DNA from: FW021-bin31 sp964467635
GTDB taxonomy: Bacteria; Bacteroidota; Bacteroidia; Chitinophagales; Chitinophagaceae
Direction: 5' to 3'
Assembly (NCBI GenBank): GCA_964467635.1
Contig: CAYXRN010000002.1
Span: 1 to 64,000, forward strand
Length of the DNA: 64,000 nt
The translations under genes were made by a program, and so were the position numbers. Positions 16,953 through 26,244 of this stretch are shown piece after piece (position 1 is the stretch's first letter; each line of letters starts with the position of its first letter). Below the pieces are notes generated by a model. It saw only the letters and a program-made list of their open reading frames with translations, had not been told where the DNA came from and did no database searches.

Positions 16953-18101
16953 ATGATAAATTTAAAGAGAACATTGATCGTCATTTTCCGGATATTAGTA
17001 GGTATCCTTTTTATTCTTTCCGGGCTGGTCAAAGCAAATGATCCCCTTGGACTGAGTTATAAAATGGAGGAATATTTCCAGGTGTTGCACCTCCATTTCC
17101 TTGATCCTGCTGCATTGACCTTTTCTGTTGTCATCATTGCCTTTGAGATTATCGCGGGCTTTGCACTGCTGCTTGGCTTCAAGATGCGTTTTTTTGGCCC
17201 GTTGTTGCTGGCGCTGATGATCTTATTTCTTTTTCTGACCGGGTTTGCCTATCTCTCAGGGAAAATTAAGGAGTGTGGGTGCTTTGGGGAGTGTCTGCCC
17301 ATTTCCGCAGGTGCCTCTTTTTGGAAAGATGTCATCCTGTTGATTCTCGTATTCTTTTTGTACCGCCACAGACGAAGTATCAAACCGTTTTTGGGCCGTT
17401 TTTTCACCTGGGTGATCCTGATAGCCGTAGTGATCTTCTCCTTTGGCTTGCAACGTTACGTGCTGAACCACTTACCCATTGTGGATTGTCTTCCTTACAA
17501 AGTAGGTAACGATATCCCTGAACTGATGAAAATCCCCCCCGGTGCTACGCCTGACAAATATGAAACTGTTTTTGTTTATGAGAAAAATGGACAAGAAAAA
17601 GAATTTGCTGCCGATTCTATTCCTTGGCAGGATACGACTTGGCATTATGTGAGCAGAGAGGATAAGCTGGTTCAAAGAGGAAATGCTCAACCAAAGATTA
17701 CAGATTTTGTCATAACGGATTTTGAGGGTAATGATTCTACAGAATTTATCTTGAATCAGGAAGGCTATACTTTCCTATTCATGGTAAGGCAAACGCAACA
17801 GGCCGGCAAAGGCTGGGAAGAAAAAATGCATCATTTACAGGCGGACTGTGAAAGGTTTCGGATCCATCTTTATGGAATTACCTCCTCGACAAAGCCTTTG
17901 GTCAATCAGTTTAAAAAGAAGCACAAACTTAGCTTTCCTTTCCTGCAAATGGATGGAACGGTCATCAAAACCGCAGCGCGTAGCAACCCTTGCCTGATCC
18001 TGTTGAAGCAGGGAGTAATCGTGGGAAAATGGCATTTCCATGATATGCCACAGGGGGCCGTGCCCAGCCCGAAGAACGGCAAATTAATTCTAAAATTTTG
18101 A
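16953..18101 (+). CDS. BT_3928-type membrane protein (DoxX/MauE-like plus thioredoxin-like domain)
   Basis: A 382-residue inner-membrane protein. Four or five helices fill residues 8-165, with the DoxX-like start ILVGILFILSGLVKANDPLG. The cysteine-rich CGCFGECLPIS near residue 108 resembles the quinone-reductase-like MauE/VKOR region. A soluble C-terminal part (about 240-382) has thioredoxin-like strands but no CxxC. It may take part in envelope redox chemistry, as inferred from these domains. The pattern is common in Bacteroidota as the BT_3928 family, of unknown function. Its TGA stop overlaps the TTG start of the ABC permease. Confidence 0.82.
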   Translation: MINLKRTLIVIFRILVGILFILSGLVKANDPLGLSYKMEEYFQVLHLHFLDPAALTFSVVIIAFEIIAGFALLLGFKMRFFGPLLLALMILFLFLTGFAYLSGKIKECGCFGECLPISAGASFWKDVILLILVFFLYRHRRSIKPFLGRFFTWVILIAVVIFSFGLQRYVLNHLPIVDCLPYKVGNDIPELMKIPPGATPDKYETVFVYEKNGQEKEFAADSIPWQDTTWHYVSREDKLVQRGNAQPKITDFVITDFEGNDSTEFILNQEGYTFLFMVRQTQQAGKGWEEKMHHLQADCERFRIHLYGITSSTKPLVNQFKKKHKLSFPFLQMDGTVIKTAARSNPCLILLKQGVIVGKWHFHDMPQGAVPSPKNGKLILKF

Positions 18102-19156
18102 TACGTTATATTGTCAGGAAAATACTGTACGGGCTGCTCGTTATCTTTGGCGTGATTACGTTGGTATTTTTTTTGTTTAATGTCCTACCCGCAGATCCGG
18201 CACGTCTGACTTTGGGGCAGCGCGCGGATGTGGCTTCCCTACAAAATGTCCGTCATCAATTATATTTGGACAAACCCTTACCTGTACAATATGTTTTATA
18301 CCTCAATGATCTTTTGCCTCTTAGTGTGTTGGATAAGAGCTATCCATTACAGGCCGAGCACTCCCATATTACGCTTTTTAAGCTATCAGATCAACGTGCT
18401 GTCGTATTAAAATGGCCCTACCTGCGGCGATCCTATCAGAGCAAGAAGGAGGTCTGGGATATTCTCATGGAGGCATTGCCCAATACCATCATACTCGCAC
18501 TGGTAGCTATGCTGTTTGCTACAATAGTAGGCATACTATTAGGAATTCTAGCGGCGGTAAAACAAAATACCTGGATGGACACCGCTGCAGTTTTTGCCAG
18601 TGTAACTGGAATATCAGCACCTTCTTTTTTTACAGGTATTGTTATTGCCTATTTTTTCGGGTATTTACTAAGTGACTGGACTCATCTGCAAATGACTGGC
18701 AGCCTCTTTACATTTGACCCATTCGCCGGTAAGCAACCCGCCCTGAAAAATATCATCTTGCCAGCCCTGACGCTCGGGATCCGTCCTTTGGCGATTATCG
18801 TACAACTTACACGCAGTGCCATGCTGGATGTGCTCAGTCAGGACTACATCCGCACGGCTTATGCCAAAGGATTAAAAAAGAAACTGGTTCTTTTTAAACA
18901 CGCCTTAAAAAATGCGCTTAATCCTGTGGTTACTGCCATTACCGAATGGCTGGCCAGCCTGATGGCGGGTTCCTTTTTTGTGGAATATATTTTTGGCTGG
19001 AAAGGCATTGGCAAAATAACGGTAGACGCGTTGATGAAATTTGATTTTCCCGTGGTGATGGGCAGTGTGCTCGTGATTGCTACTTTATTTGTAATCGTAA
19101 ACATCCTAGCAGATCTGCTGTATTCTTATCTTGACCCCCGGATTGTATTGCGGTAA
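18098..19156 (+). CDS. oligo/dipeptide-type ABC transporter permease
   Basis: A DppB/OppB-family inner-membrane permease of 352 residues. The start MIRYIVRKILYGLLVIFGVITLVFFLFNVLPADPAR is the canonical N-terminus of the family. The EAA-type loop AYAKGLKKKLVLFKHALKNALNPV, which docks the ATPase, lies near residue 255, and GSFFVEYIFGWKGIGK follows. The start is TTG at 18098, giving a 4-base TTGA overlap with the preceding stop; no ATG is available near the N-terminus. The partner permease, ATPases and binding protein are not adjacent, which is unusual for this transporter class. Confidence 0.88.
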   Translation: MIRYIVRKILYGLLVIFGVITLVFFLFNVLPADPARLTLGQRADVASLQNVRHQLYLDKPLPVQYVLYLNDLLPLSVLDKSYPLQAEHSHITLFKLSDQRAVVLKWPYLRRSYQSKKEVWDILMEALPNTIILALVAMLFATIVGILLGILAAVKQNTWMDTAAVFASVTGISAPSFFTGIVIAYFFGYLLSDWTHLQMTGSLFTFDPFAGKQPALKNIILPALTLGIRPLAIIVQLTRSAMLDVLSQDYIRTAYAKGLKKKLVLFKHALKNALNPVVTAITEWLASLMAGSFFVEYIFGWKGIGKITVDALMKFDFPVVMGSVLVIATLFVIVNILADLLYSYLDPRIVLR

Positions 19157-19179
19157 GGGTGGGAGAGAAGCCACCACGG

Positions 19180-19461
19180 CTATTTTATAATCACCTTATC
19201 AATTAACTTTTCCCCCAAGGCTGCATTCATTCTTTGGAGAATCGTTTCTTTGGAGTAGGCCAGTTCCTGCTTCAGTGGGGCCACGTCGGTCGAGATAATA
19301 AGCTGCCGATTCACCAGCCGGATAGATCGGGTGTATTTCGAAATAGTCTGCCCCATTTCCTTTTCCCATAAATTTTGAATCCGCACTTCATTCATCTTAT
19401 TGCGAAAAGGACTTCGGCGCAAGTATTCACGCATGGCGTCTCCAAGGCTCATTTCTCCCAT
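19180..19461 (-). CDS. DUF721 (DciA-like) protein
   Basis: A 93-residue protein of the DUF721 group, related to the DnaA/RecF-associated DciA family that recruits replicative helicase in many bacteria. Conserved features are WEKEMGQTISKYT, LIISTDVAPLKQELAYSKETILQRMN and the end EKLIDKVIIK. The ATG at 19461 (MGEMSLGDAM) fits the family; an ATG six codons earlier at 19479 is also possible. In Bacteroidota this gene is often near recF, which here is 8 kb away. It converges with the ABC permease. Confidence 0.85.
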   Translation of the reverse strand: MGEMSLGDAMREYLRRSPFRNKMNEVRIQNLWEKEMGQTISKYTRSIRLVNRQLIISTDVAPLKQELAYSKETILQRMNAALGEKLIDKVIIK

Positions 19462-19546
19462 GGAACGAAGATAAAACAAAAAGTCGAAAGCATAAACAGC
19501 GACACATTTAGCACCTATCCCATTTGGTATCTTCAGGAATTTGTCC

Positions 19547-19554
19547 TATATTTG
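19547..19554 (+). promoter_or_regulatory. promoter before the outer-membrane barrel genes
   Basis: TATATTTG matches TAnnTTTG, and TTTG lies 20 bases upstream (19523-19526). The nearest downstream annotated gene is 276 bases away, implying a long leader. Confidence 0.55.
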
Positions 19555-19656
19555 CTACAAGTCCGAATCAATTAGTAGTTGATTCTACGTACCATTTCTA
19601 TTCACATAGGTACATGTTTAATTGTACGTATTGACCGGCTTTAATCTATTCGCCTC

Positions 19657-19779
19657 TTGGCCTTAAACCAGGGGGAAATTGTAGAAAAAATTTCCCATAA
19701 TCAAGTAGAGAAATTGGCGACAGAAGCAGTAAAGATGCGCTACGACTGCTTCATTAAAATTGGCAGGCAAATTGAATGA
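19657..19779 (+). CDS. possible 40-residue small protein or gene remnant
   Basis: An open frame with TTG as the only plausible start encodes a charged, apparently helical peptide (LALNQGEIVEKISHNQVE... ending FIKIGRQIE). The composition looks coding rather than random. There is no ATG and no recognised family. It could be a leader peptide, a short protein or the 3' end of a lost gene. The frame is closed by TAA just upstream at 19642. Confidence 0.3.
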   Translation: MALNQGEIVEKISHNQVEKLATEAVKMRYDCFIKIGRQIE

Positions 19780-19829
19780 TTTTAAAAACTAGAATGAGGT
19801 GCTACGGCCTCCCATTTTAAGAAAAAAAT

Positions 19830-20636
19830 ATGTGCAGACTTATTAGTTGTTTTTTTACGGGATTTTTTTTTCTGATGAGTACTACCGCTTTTGCTCAGGT
19901 ATACAGTACAGCTAACAATGGGATAGAAAATTTCGAAAGAAAAGATACGGTGAAGAACTGGAGATTCGGCATTTTTATCGCGCCTGATATTTCGTGGATG
20001 CGTCCTACCACGAGTAAAAGTGATGACGGAAATTTCGAAGTAAAAAACAAGGGAAATGTATTCGGCTTTACTTATGGTATTTTAGCCGATTATTCTTTTG
20101 GTAGAAATTATGTATTTGGCACAGGGCTTCAGGTCAACACCACGGGAGGAAGAATATTATCTACCCGCATAGGAGATTTCCCTTCAGATAAATCCTTCGT
20201 TAAATCGGCTGACTACCGATACCGGCTGACCTATCTCGAAATGCCTGCAACGCTTAAACTTTATACCAGTAATACTTCTCCCGTTCGGTTTTTTGCCCAA
20301 GCGGGTCTGATGCTCGGTATAAACATCAGTAAAAAGGCCGATTATACCGTCCTCTATACGGATGAGAATGGCAGTAACCAGACAGCCGTAGAGAACAGAG
20401 TCAGAATAAACGGATCATTTGCAATTGCGCCGGTAATGCTGCAAATGAATCTGGGTCTGGGCGTAGAATTTCCATTCAATGAAAAAAAGAGTGCCTTATT
20501 AGGAGTCTTTTTCAACAATGGGTTCTTGCCAGACGCGACTAATCCAAAGAAATACAACACCTTTTACGGACCAACTTTCAGGGATGGCAGGACCCGCTTG
20601 AATAACCTGTCATTAAGGCTTGGAATGTTTTTTTAA
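19830..20636 (+). CDS. outer membrane beta-barrel protein (PorT-like)
   Basis: A 268-residue predicted outer-membrane barrel. A signal peptide (residues 1-23, ending TAFAQ) is followed by alternating amphipathic strands with aromatic ends, for example FGFTYGILADYSFG, YVFGTGLQVNTTGG, RLTYLEMPATLKLY and RFFAQAGLMLGINI. The last strand LNNLSLRLGMFF ends in Phe, as expected for BAM substrates. Resembles the PorT/OMP_b-brl_2 group. Function is unknown. The OmpA-family gene follows 74 bases later on the same strand. Confidence 0.82.
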   Translation: MCRLISCFFTGFFFLMSTTAFAQVYSTANNGIENFERKDTVKNWRFGIFIAPDISWMRPTTSKSDDGNFEVKNKGNVFGFTYGILADYSFGRNYVFGTGLQVNTTGGRILSTRIGDFPSDKSFVKSADYRYRLTYLEMPATLKLYTSNTSPVRFFAQAGLMLGINISKKADYTVLYTDENGSNQTAVENRVRINGSFAIAPVMLQMNLGLGVEFPFNEKKSALLGVFFNNGFLPDATNPKKYNTFYGPTFRDGRTRLNNLSLRLGMFF

Positions 20637-20710
20637 TTTTTTCAGAAGAAATTCATACGTGGATACTTTCGTTGCGACTGAATGATTATTTTTTAGTTTA
20701 AATATATTTT

Positions 20711-22843
20711 ATGAAAAGACTACCTGCATTTGTGTTGACTGTTTCTTCCCTATTTTTTTTACTACTCTCCGAGAATGCTTTTTCCCAAGGTTATTTGGGT
20801 ATCAGTTCGGGTAATTACTCGGGGATTACGGGTGTTTCTCTTCAACCAGCAAGTATTGCCGACAGCAGATTGAAATGGGATCTCAATCTTTTTTCTATTG
20901 ATGTTAATTACAACAACAACTTTTTTTACGTAAAAAAAGACGCCATTCTGGAAAATAAGTTTTTTAAATCTCCTTACAACAGTGACTTTAATGCTGTAAA
21001 ACAAGATCTTCTGGAGATTGGTACAGAAAACAACGAGCCAGTTTATGTCCGTATGAATAGCACGGTACAGTTGCCTTCTGTAATGATCACGACCGGCAAA
21101 AAATCTGCCATTGCCCTGAACCTCCGTTCAAGAACTTTTATGCAGACAGATAACATGACTCCTCAGCTTGCACGGATGATCTATGAAAATTTCCAGTACG
21201 AACCATATATGGGAAAGACCTTTAACATGAGCAATGTCCGAACCGATATTGTTAGCTGGTTGGAAGCGGGATTCACTTATGCACGGGTATTGTATAATGA
21301 TGGTCAAAACTTCTTTAAATTTGGTATTACAGGAAAGTATTTAGGGGGCGTCGCCTCCGGTTATATGAGTAGTGATCAAATTAGCTTTGCCTTTAACAGT
21401 GACTCGACCATTTCAGTAAATTCGAATAACGTAAATTACGGTCACAGCAGTAAATTCGATCTCGATTTTGCCAATCGAAAAAACTATAAGCCCGAGAGCT
21501 CCGCATTTAGTTACGACATTGGACTGGTTTATGAATACCGAGGGAATATCGACGCATTCAGCTTTTGGAAATACAATGAAAAAGGAGATCCCGAATTGGC
21601 AGAGCGCCGGGATAAAAACAAATACCTGTTTAAAATTGGTGTTTCCTATCTGAATGGCGGCCGTCTTGACTTTACAAAACCCACCAATGTTAATAATTTT
21701 TCGGTAGCTGTAAACAACTATGACTACGGCAACGTCCATGCGCATAATATTCATGAAGTGGATTCCGCTATTGCTTCTGTAGTAAATTTAAAAAACGCAG
21801 ACCGCGATTATACTGTAACACTTCCCCGGATCTTCAGTGCCCAAATAGACTTGAGATTAATCAAAGGGCTCTATCTAAACATGATGGGATATTTTCCACT
21901 GGATAATTCCGATACCAAAAGCAGCATACAAGCGGTTCGAACTTTTGCCATTACACCGCGGTGGGAAAACAGGTGGTTAGGCATATACGTTCCACTATCC
22001 TTTAATGAATTTCATGATACGCATTTAGGAGCTGCCATACGGTTAGGCCCCTTATTCGTCGGCTCCAGCAATTTAGCTTCCGTATTGTTTGAGGATAAAC
22101 TTAAAGCGGCTGACTTTCACTTGGGACTTAAAATTCCCGTAGGTTTTGGTAAGCCCAGTAAAGCCATGAGGGCTTTCAAAAGAATCACTGAAAGAAATGC
22201 AATTTTTGGGGGCCAACAGGAGACGTCACAGCAAAGCACACAAAATATCTTTGCTCTTCAAGAAGCAAATGACTCCCTCAAAAATGAAATTGATCGATTA
22301 AAGCAAAAAATAGAAGCCCTAAAACAATCGCCCGGCTATCAACCGCCGCATATTCCTATAACGATAAACATCAATAACTACACCGGGGAAACAGATAAGA
22401 ACAATGCCAATGGGACCAACAGCCACAGAGCAATACAAATCGACTCACTATATAGACACAAAGACAACGGACGTCAAGAAGGGGCTTTATACCAGAAAGG
22501 AGAAGAGGACTATAAACATGACAACGGCTACCAACAGCCCGACACCCTGAATTATAATTTTGATAGCAGGGGTGCGGTTACGACACCATCGGACAGCATA
22601 AATTATTATAACTCCGATACCGCCGGTTACAGTCCGGATGCTTCGTTGTACGAGCGGATGCAGCAACAAAACAAGGGGTTAAGAAACGAGCTACAACAGT
22701 TGAAAAATCAACTTCAACAGCAACAAGTTGACAGCCAAAAAAATAGCGTCATGAGAAAACAGCTGGATACCCTGATGCAAATGATTAATCAGCAGAATGC
22801 CAAAATTCAGTCCATAGAGGATTCCATCGAAAAAAAAAAGTAA
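20711..22843 (+). CDS. DUF5723-like barrel plus coiled coil, 5' part of a frameshifted OmpA-family gene
   Basis: A 710-residue frame with signal peptide (MKRLPAFVLTV... ending AFSQ), then a long beta-rich domain (about 25-490) that resembles the DUF5723 family of Bacteroidota outer-membrane proteins. A Gln/Asn-rich linker with coiled coils follows (EANDSLKNEIDRLKQKIEAL near 515; QQNKGLRNELQQLKNQLQQQ near 650). It stops at TAA right after an A10 run, just as the coiled coil continues in the -1 frame into an OmpA domain. The two frames almost certainly descend from one gene of about 970 residues. Whether the break is a sequencing slip, a mutation or programmed slippage cannot be told here. Confidence 0.8.
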   Translation: MKRLPAFVLTVSSLFFLLLSENAFSQGYLGISSGNYSGITGVSLQPASIADSRLKWDLNLFSIDVNYNNNFFYVKKDAILENKFFKSPYNSDFNAVKQDLLEIGTENNEPVYVRMNSTVQLPSVMITTGKKSAIALNLRSRTFMQTDNMTPQLARMIYENFQYEPYMGKTFNMSNVRTDIVSWLEAGFTYARVLYNDGQNFFKFGITGKYLGGVASGYMSSDQISFAFNSDSTISVNSNNVNYGHSSKFDLDFANRKNYKPESSAFSYDIGLVYEYRGNIDAFSFWKYNEKGDPELAERRDKNKYLFKIGVSYLNGGRLDFTKPTNVNNFSVAVNNYDYGNVHAHNIHEVDSAIASVVNLKNADRDYTVTLPRIFSAQIDLRLIKGLYLNMMGYFPLDNSDTKSSIQAVRTFAITPRWENRWLGIYVPLSFNEFHDTHLGAAIRLGPLFVGSSNLASVLFEDKLKAADFHLGLKIPVGFGKPSKAMRAFKRITERNAIFGGQQETSQQSTQNIFALQEANDSLKNEIDRLKQKIEALKQSPGYQPPHIPITININNYTGETDKNNANGTNSHRAIQIDSLYRHKDNGRQEGALYQKGEEDYKHDNGYQQPDTLNYNFDSRGAVTTPSDSINYYNSDTAGYSPDASLYERMQQQNKGLRNELQQLKNQLQQQQVDSQKNSVMRKQLDTLMQMINQQNAKIQSIEDSIEKKK
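22830..22839 (+). other. A10 homopolymer at the frame break
   Basis: Ten consecutive A residues end the upstream frame (GAA AAA AAA AAG TAA). A -1 shift, or one extra A in the transcript or true sequence, joins it to the frame reading GTA AAC GCT GAT, which is open through the OmpA domain to 23640. Runs of this length are known sites of RNA polymerase slippage as well as sequencing error. Confidence 0.85.
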
Positions 22844-22911
22844 ACGCTGATAGCCTTAATATAGGGAAGGTAACCGTTCGCCGACAAGAAAATGGTGACG
22901 AAGCTGATGAA

Positions 22912-23640
22912 GTGTATGAAAAGAGAATGGAGCTGCTCCAAGAACGCCTAGAGAACCTGAAGGACTTGCAAAAACAGCTTGACAGGCAAAACAGGGTACT
23001 GAGAAGACGGGCTCGGGATTTAAACGATGATCGTCCTGAAGTCAAGATTGAAACTCATCCGCGATATACGCTGCCCGAAAGAAAAAGCAACATCCAGATA
23101 GTACCGGTATTACCGGCCTATGCTGGAAGAGGAAGAGACAACCGGTCTGCGGTGACCGACACGGTTTATCAGCAGGATACCGTTTATATAAACCGGCATC
23201 CAGCTGATACATTAGCAACTGCCATTCCGCCCGCCGGCAGGCACTCGGATACCATCAGGATTGTAGATACCGTTAAGGCTAAATCCACAGCAAAACTAAC
23301 CGATTTACCAGCCATAAAGATATATTTTAGCATCAGCAGTGCTTCTATAGATCAAAGGTATTATCCGGAACTTAATTTCGTCGTTTCCAGCTTAAAACAA
23401 AACAACCGTTATAATGTGAAAATATCCGGCTATACCGATGATTCAGGCCCGGCCGAATTCAACTTACGGCTTTCTCAAAATAGGGCGGATGCGGTGAAGC
23501 ACTACTTGCTTCAAAAAGGCGTTCCAAAAGAACGGATATTTACTAATTTTTACGGAGAAGATACGCTCGAATCGGACAATGAGGCTAACAGCAGAATTTT
23601 AAACCGGAAAGTAGAAATAAAATTTGTGGAAAAACAATGA
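22912..23640 (+). CDS. OmpA C-terminal domain, 3' part of the frameshifted gene
   Basis: This frame is open from before the A10 run (reading VNADSLNIGKVTVRRQ from 22840) to 23640; GTG at 22912 is the first usable start if translated alone. It begins with coiled coil (MELLQERLENLKDLQKQLDR), then a Pro/Thr-rich linker. An OmpA-like peptidoglycan-binding domain follows, with ISSASIDQRYYPELN, KISGYTDDSGPAEFNLRLSQNRADAV and ILNRKVEIKF. No signal peptide exists in this part, so a separate product would be stranded in the cytoplasm. That supports its being the C-terminus of the preceding protein. Confidence 0.8.
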   Translation: MYEKRMELLQERLENLKDLQKQLDRQNRVLRRRARDLNDDRPEVKIETHPRYTLPERKSNIQIVPVLPAYAGRGRDNRSAVTDTVYQQDTVYINRHPADTLATAIPPAGRHSDTIRIVDTVKAKSTAKLTDLPAIKIYFSISSASIDQRYYPELNFVVSSLKQNNRYNVKISGYTDDSGPAEFNLRLSQNRADAVKHYLLQKGVPKERIFTNFYGEDTLESDNEANSRILNRKVEIKFVEKQ

Positions 23641-24098
23641 AGCATATTATCGGAACGACTTCTTAACTGCAACTTGCAGCTTCCGATTCAATTTTGGAAA
23701 TATTCAAGCGTACGGTCTAGAGCCAACCACGTCAGCTATCCCGCAAAAACCGATATCACGAATTTTTCCGTAAAGTCTGATGGCTGAGCGCATCGACAAG
23801 CTTCCTCTTTTCTCGAAGTTAAAAAAAAGTGCTGCTACTTCCGGTTCTAATTACAATTAGTTAGATAGTGCAAAGACCTCTTAGGTTTTACCGGCAGGTA
23901 TGCTGACCAAACGAATATCGCAGCCAACTTTAACCGCTGAATTTCTGCAGGAATATGGGAGTAGGCATGAGAAAATGCAGATGATAGACTTTCTCCAACA
24001 ATGTGGACGGATCCGGCTCAAACTGCAGGTCTTTGTCCATTTTCCTAACTTTTCTTAATTTCGGCCTTTCGATTTTATTTTGCACCAAATTCCACAAG
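23641..24098. other. intergenic region, 458 bases
   Basis: No gene, RNA or repeat could be supported. A short open stretch reading SRKNRYHEFFRKV near 23745 looks protein-like but is interrupted at once and matches nothing certain. A TATTTTGC near 24076 is a plausible but imperfect -7 box for the M13 peptidase gene. Confidence 0.4.
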
Positions 24099-26132
24099 AT
24101 GAAAAAAATATCCTCTTTCTTCCTTGCTGCCCTGGTTATTGCCGGTATCATGAGCTGTAACAATAAGGCAAAAAATGGAGCAAAAGATGCGTTAGACCTC
24201 AGCGGTCTGGATACGGCAATAAGCCCGGCTCAGAATTTTTTCATATATGCCAACGGAACCTGGCTTGAAAAGACAAAAATCCCCGCCTCCAAAACCGGAT
24301 GGGGTTCTTTTTATGTAGTCAGAGACAATGCGCTCCATCAAATGAAATTCATCCTAGATTCCTGTACCAGACTTAGTGACTCTAAGAAAGGGAGTGTAGC
24401 ACAGCAGATAGGTGACTTGTACGCTTCTGCAATGGACAGCGCAGCGATTGAGAAAGCGGGGTTGGCACCATTGCAAGATGTTTTAGCCCGCATAGCAGCT
24501 ATTCAGGACGCTAACGGCATTCTACAGGAAGCCACTACACAGTACACGCACGGCGACGGAGCTATTTTTAGCTTTTATGTCGGGCCGGATGACAAAAACA
24601 GCACGGTAGAGAGAGCGCAATTTGGACAGGGAGGCCTTGGGCTTCCCAACCGGAATTATTATTTTAAAGATGACAGTACCAGCAGGCATATACGAGATGC
24701 TTACCAGCAATACGTCGCTCATATTTTGAAGCTAAGCGGGCATTCGGGAGATGTTACTGCTGAGGCGCAGGCTATTATTGAGTTGGAAACTAAAATGGCT
24801 GCAGCTTCTAAAACGCCCGTGGAGCTAAGGGATCCGCAAGCCAATTATCATCTTCTCGCGCTTACAGAAATAGCAAAGAAAACACCAAACATTAATTGGG
24901 CAAACCTGACAAATCGGCTGAAAATAAAGGTGGATACTGTTCAAGTAAGCCAGCCGAAGTTTTATGCTGCCTTATCTGATCTATTACATTCCGTGCCACT
25001 GAAAGTATGGAAAGATTACTTGACCTTTCATTATATCAATGGCTATGCATCCTGGCTGAGCCAACCTTTCGCCACAGCCCACTTTGATTTTTACAATAAA
25101 TTATTAAACGGCCAACAAAAGCCCGAAGCACGCTGGAAACGGGCTTCCTCTTTAGTAAATAGAAACTTAGGAGATGCACTTGGCCAACTCTATGTAGAAA
25201 AATATTTTCCGCCGGCTGCTAAAAAATATATGATCGGTTTGGTCAATAACCTCCAGGAGACCTACAAAGAAAGGATTTCCAATAGCACCTGGATGAGCGA
25301 TTCCACGCAGAAAAAAGCAATTGCAAAACTAGAAGCCTTTACCAAGAAGATTGGCTATCCCGATAAATGGAAGGATTATTCTTCTATTAAAATAGACCGT
25401 GGATCGCTGATCGGCAACTTAAGACAGGTCGGAGCATGGCATTACCAGTATAATATTGATAAACTGGGCAAACCGGTTGATAAATCTGAATGGTTTATGA
25501 CGCCCCCCACGGTAAACGCCTATTACAATCCTTCTTTTAATGAAATCGTATTTCCCGCAGGCATATTACAGCCTCCCTTCTACTTTCAAAACGGGGATGA
25601 CGCGGTAAACTATGGCGCTATTGGCGCGGTGATTGGTCATGAAATGACTCACGGTTTTGATGATCAAGGCAGCCAATACGATAAAGACGGTAACCTGCAC
25701 AACTGGTGGACCAAGTCCGACCGGGAAAAATTTGAAGCGCTGGCACAAAAAGTAGTAGAACAATACAACAATTTTGTGGTACTGGATAGCGTTCATGTAA
25801 ATGGAGAACTGACCCTGGGGGAAAATATCGCTGATATCGGTGGGTTGGCCATTGCCTATGCAGCATTTAAGAAAACAGATCAGGGACAAAGTGATAAAAA
25901 AATAAATGGATTAACGCCTGATCAACGGTTCTTTTTATCTTTTGCACAGGTATGGCGCATTAAGAACACGCCACAAAGAATGCTTTGGCGTATTAATAAT
26001 GATCCTCATTCTCCGGAAGAGTATCGGGTGAATGGTCCTACTTCTAACATGACGTCATTTTATAAGGCATTTGATGTGAAACAGGGAGACAATATGTACC
26101 GGCCTGACAGCCTGAGAGTGGTGATTTGGTAA
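24099..26132 (+). CDS. M13 family (neprilysin-like) zinc metallopeptidase lipoprotein
   Basis: A 677-residue envelope peptidase. The lipoprotein signal MKKISSFFLAALVIAGIMSC places Cys20 as the lipid anchor. The zinc motif HEMTH is at 514-518, the third ligand lies in ENIAD (575-579), and NAYYNP at 473-478 is the substrate-binding segment typical of M13. The N-terminal M13 domain occupies about residues 45-420. Family members trim peptides outside the inner membrane. The ATG at 24099 is chosen because it yields the signal peptide; the frame is open upstream but without sense. The M23 peptidase gene follows 112 bases later. Confidence 0.93.
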   Translation: MKKISSFFLAALVIAGIMSCNNKAKNGAKDALDLSGLDTAISPAQNFFIYANGTWLEKTKIPASKTGWGSFYVVRDNALHQMKFILDSCTRLSDSKKGSVAQQIGDLYASAMDSAAIEKAGLAPLQDVLARIAAIQDANGILQEATTQYTHGDGAIFSFYVGPDDKNSTVERAQFGQGGLGLPNRNYYFKDDSTSRHIRDAYQQYVAHILKLSGHSGDVTAEAQAIIELETKMAAASKTPVELRDPQANYHLLALTEIAKKTPNINWANLTNRLKIKVDTVQVSQPKFYAALSDLLHSVPLKVWKDYLTFHYINGYASWLSQPFATAHFDFYNKLLNGQQKPEARWKRASSLVNRNLGDALGQLYVEKYFPPAAKKYMIGLVNNLQETYKERISNSTWMSDSTQKKAIAKLEAFTKKIGYPDKWKDYSSIKIDRGSLIGNLRQVGAWHYQYNIDKLGKPVDKSEWFMTPPTVNAYYNPSFNEIVFPAGILQPPFYFQNGDDAVNYGAIGAVIGHEMTHGFDDQGSQYDKDGNLHNWWTKSDREKFEALAQKVVEQYNNFVVLDSVHVNGELTLGENIADIGGLAIAYAAFKKTDQGQSDKKINGLTPDQRFFLSFAQVWRIKNTPQRMLWRINNDPHSPEEYRVNGPTSNMTSFYKAFDVKQGDNMYRPDSLRVVIW

Positions 26133-26244
26133 GATCCGGTTTATTTAAAAAATGTTAAAAATCTGTCTCTCTGAGGAGTAAACCGGTTATTTGGCCTGAT
26201 AAAATGGGAACTTTGCAAAATTATTTTGACAAGGGATAGCATCG

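Larger units (their letters stand above)
19480..19829 (+). other. 350-base leader region with promoter, inverted repeats and a small ORF
   Basis: This gap is not empty. It has a consensus promoter at 19547-19554 reading right. Perfect 7-base arms TACGTAC (19586-19592) and GTACGTA (19624-19630) compete with a GTACC/GGTAC pair (19589-19593/19609-19613). A 40-codon reading frame at 19657-19779 comes next. The barrel protein gene begins at 19830, so a transcript from this promoter would carry a leader of about 270 bases. Confidence 0.4.
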
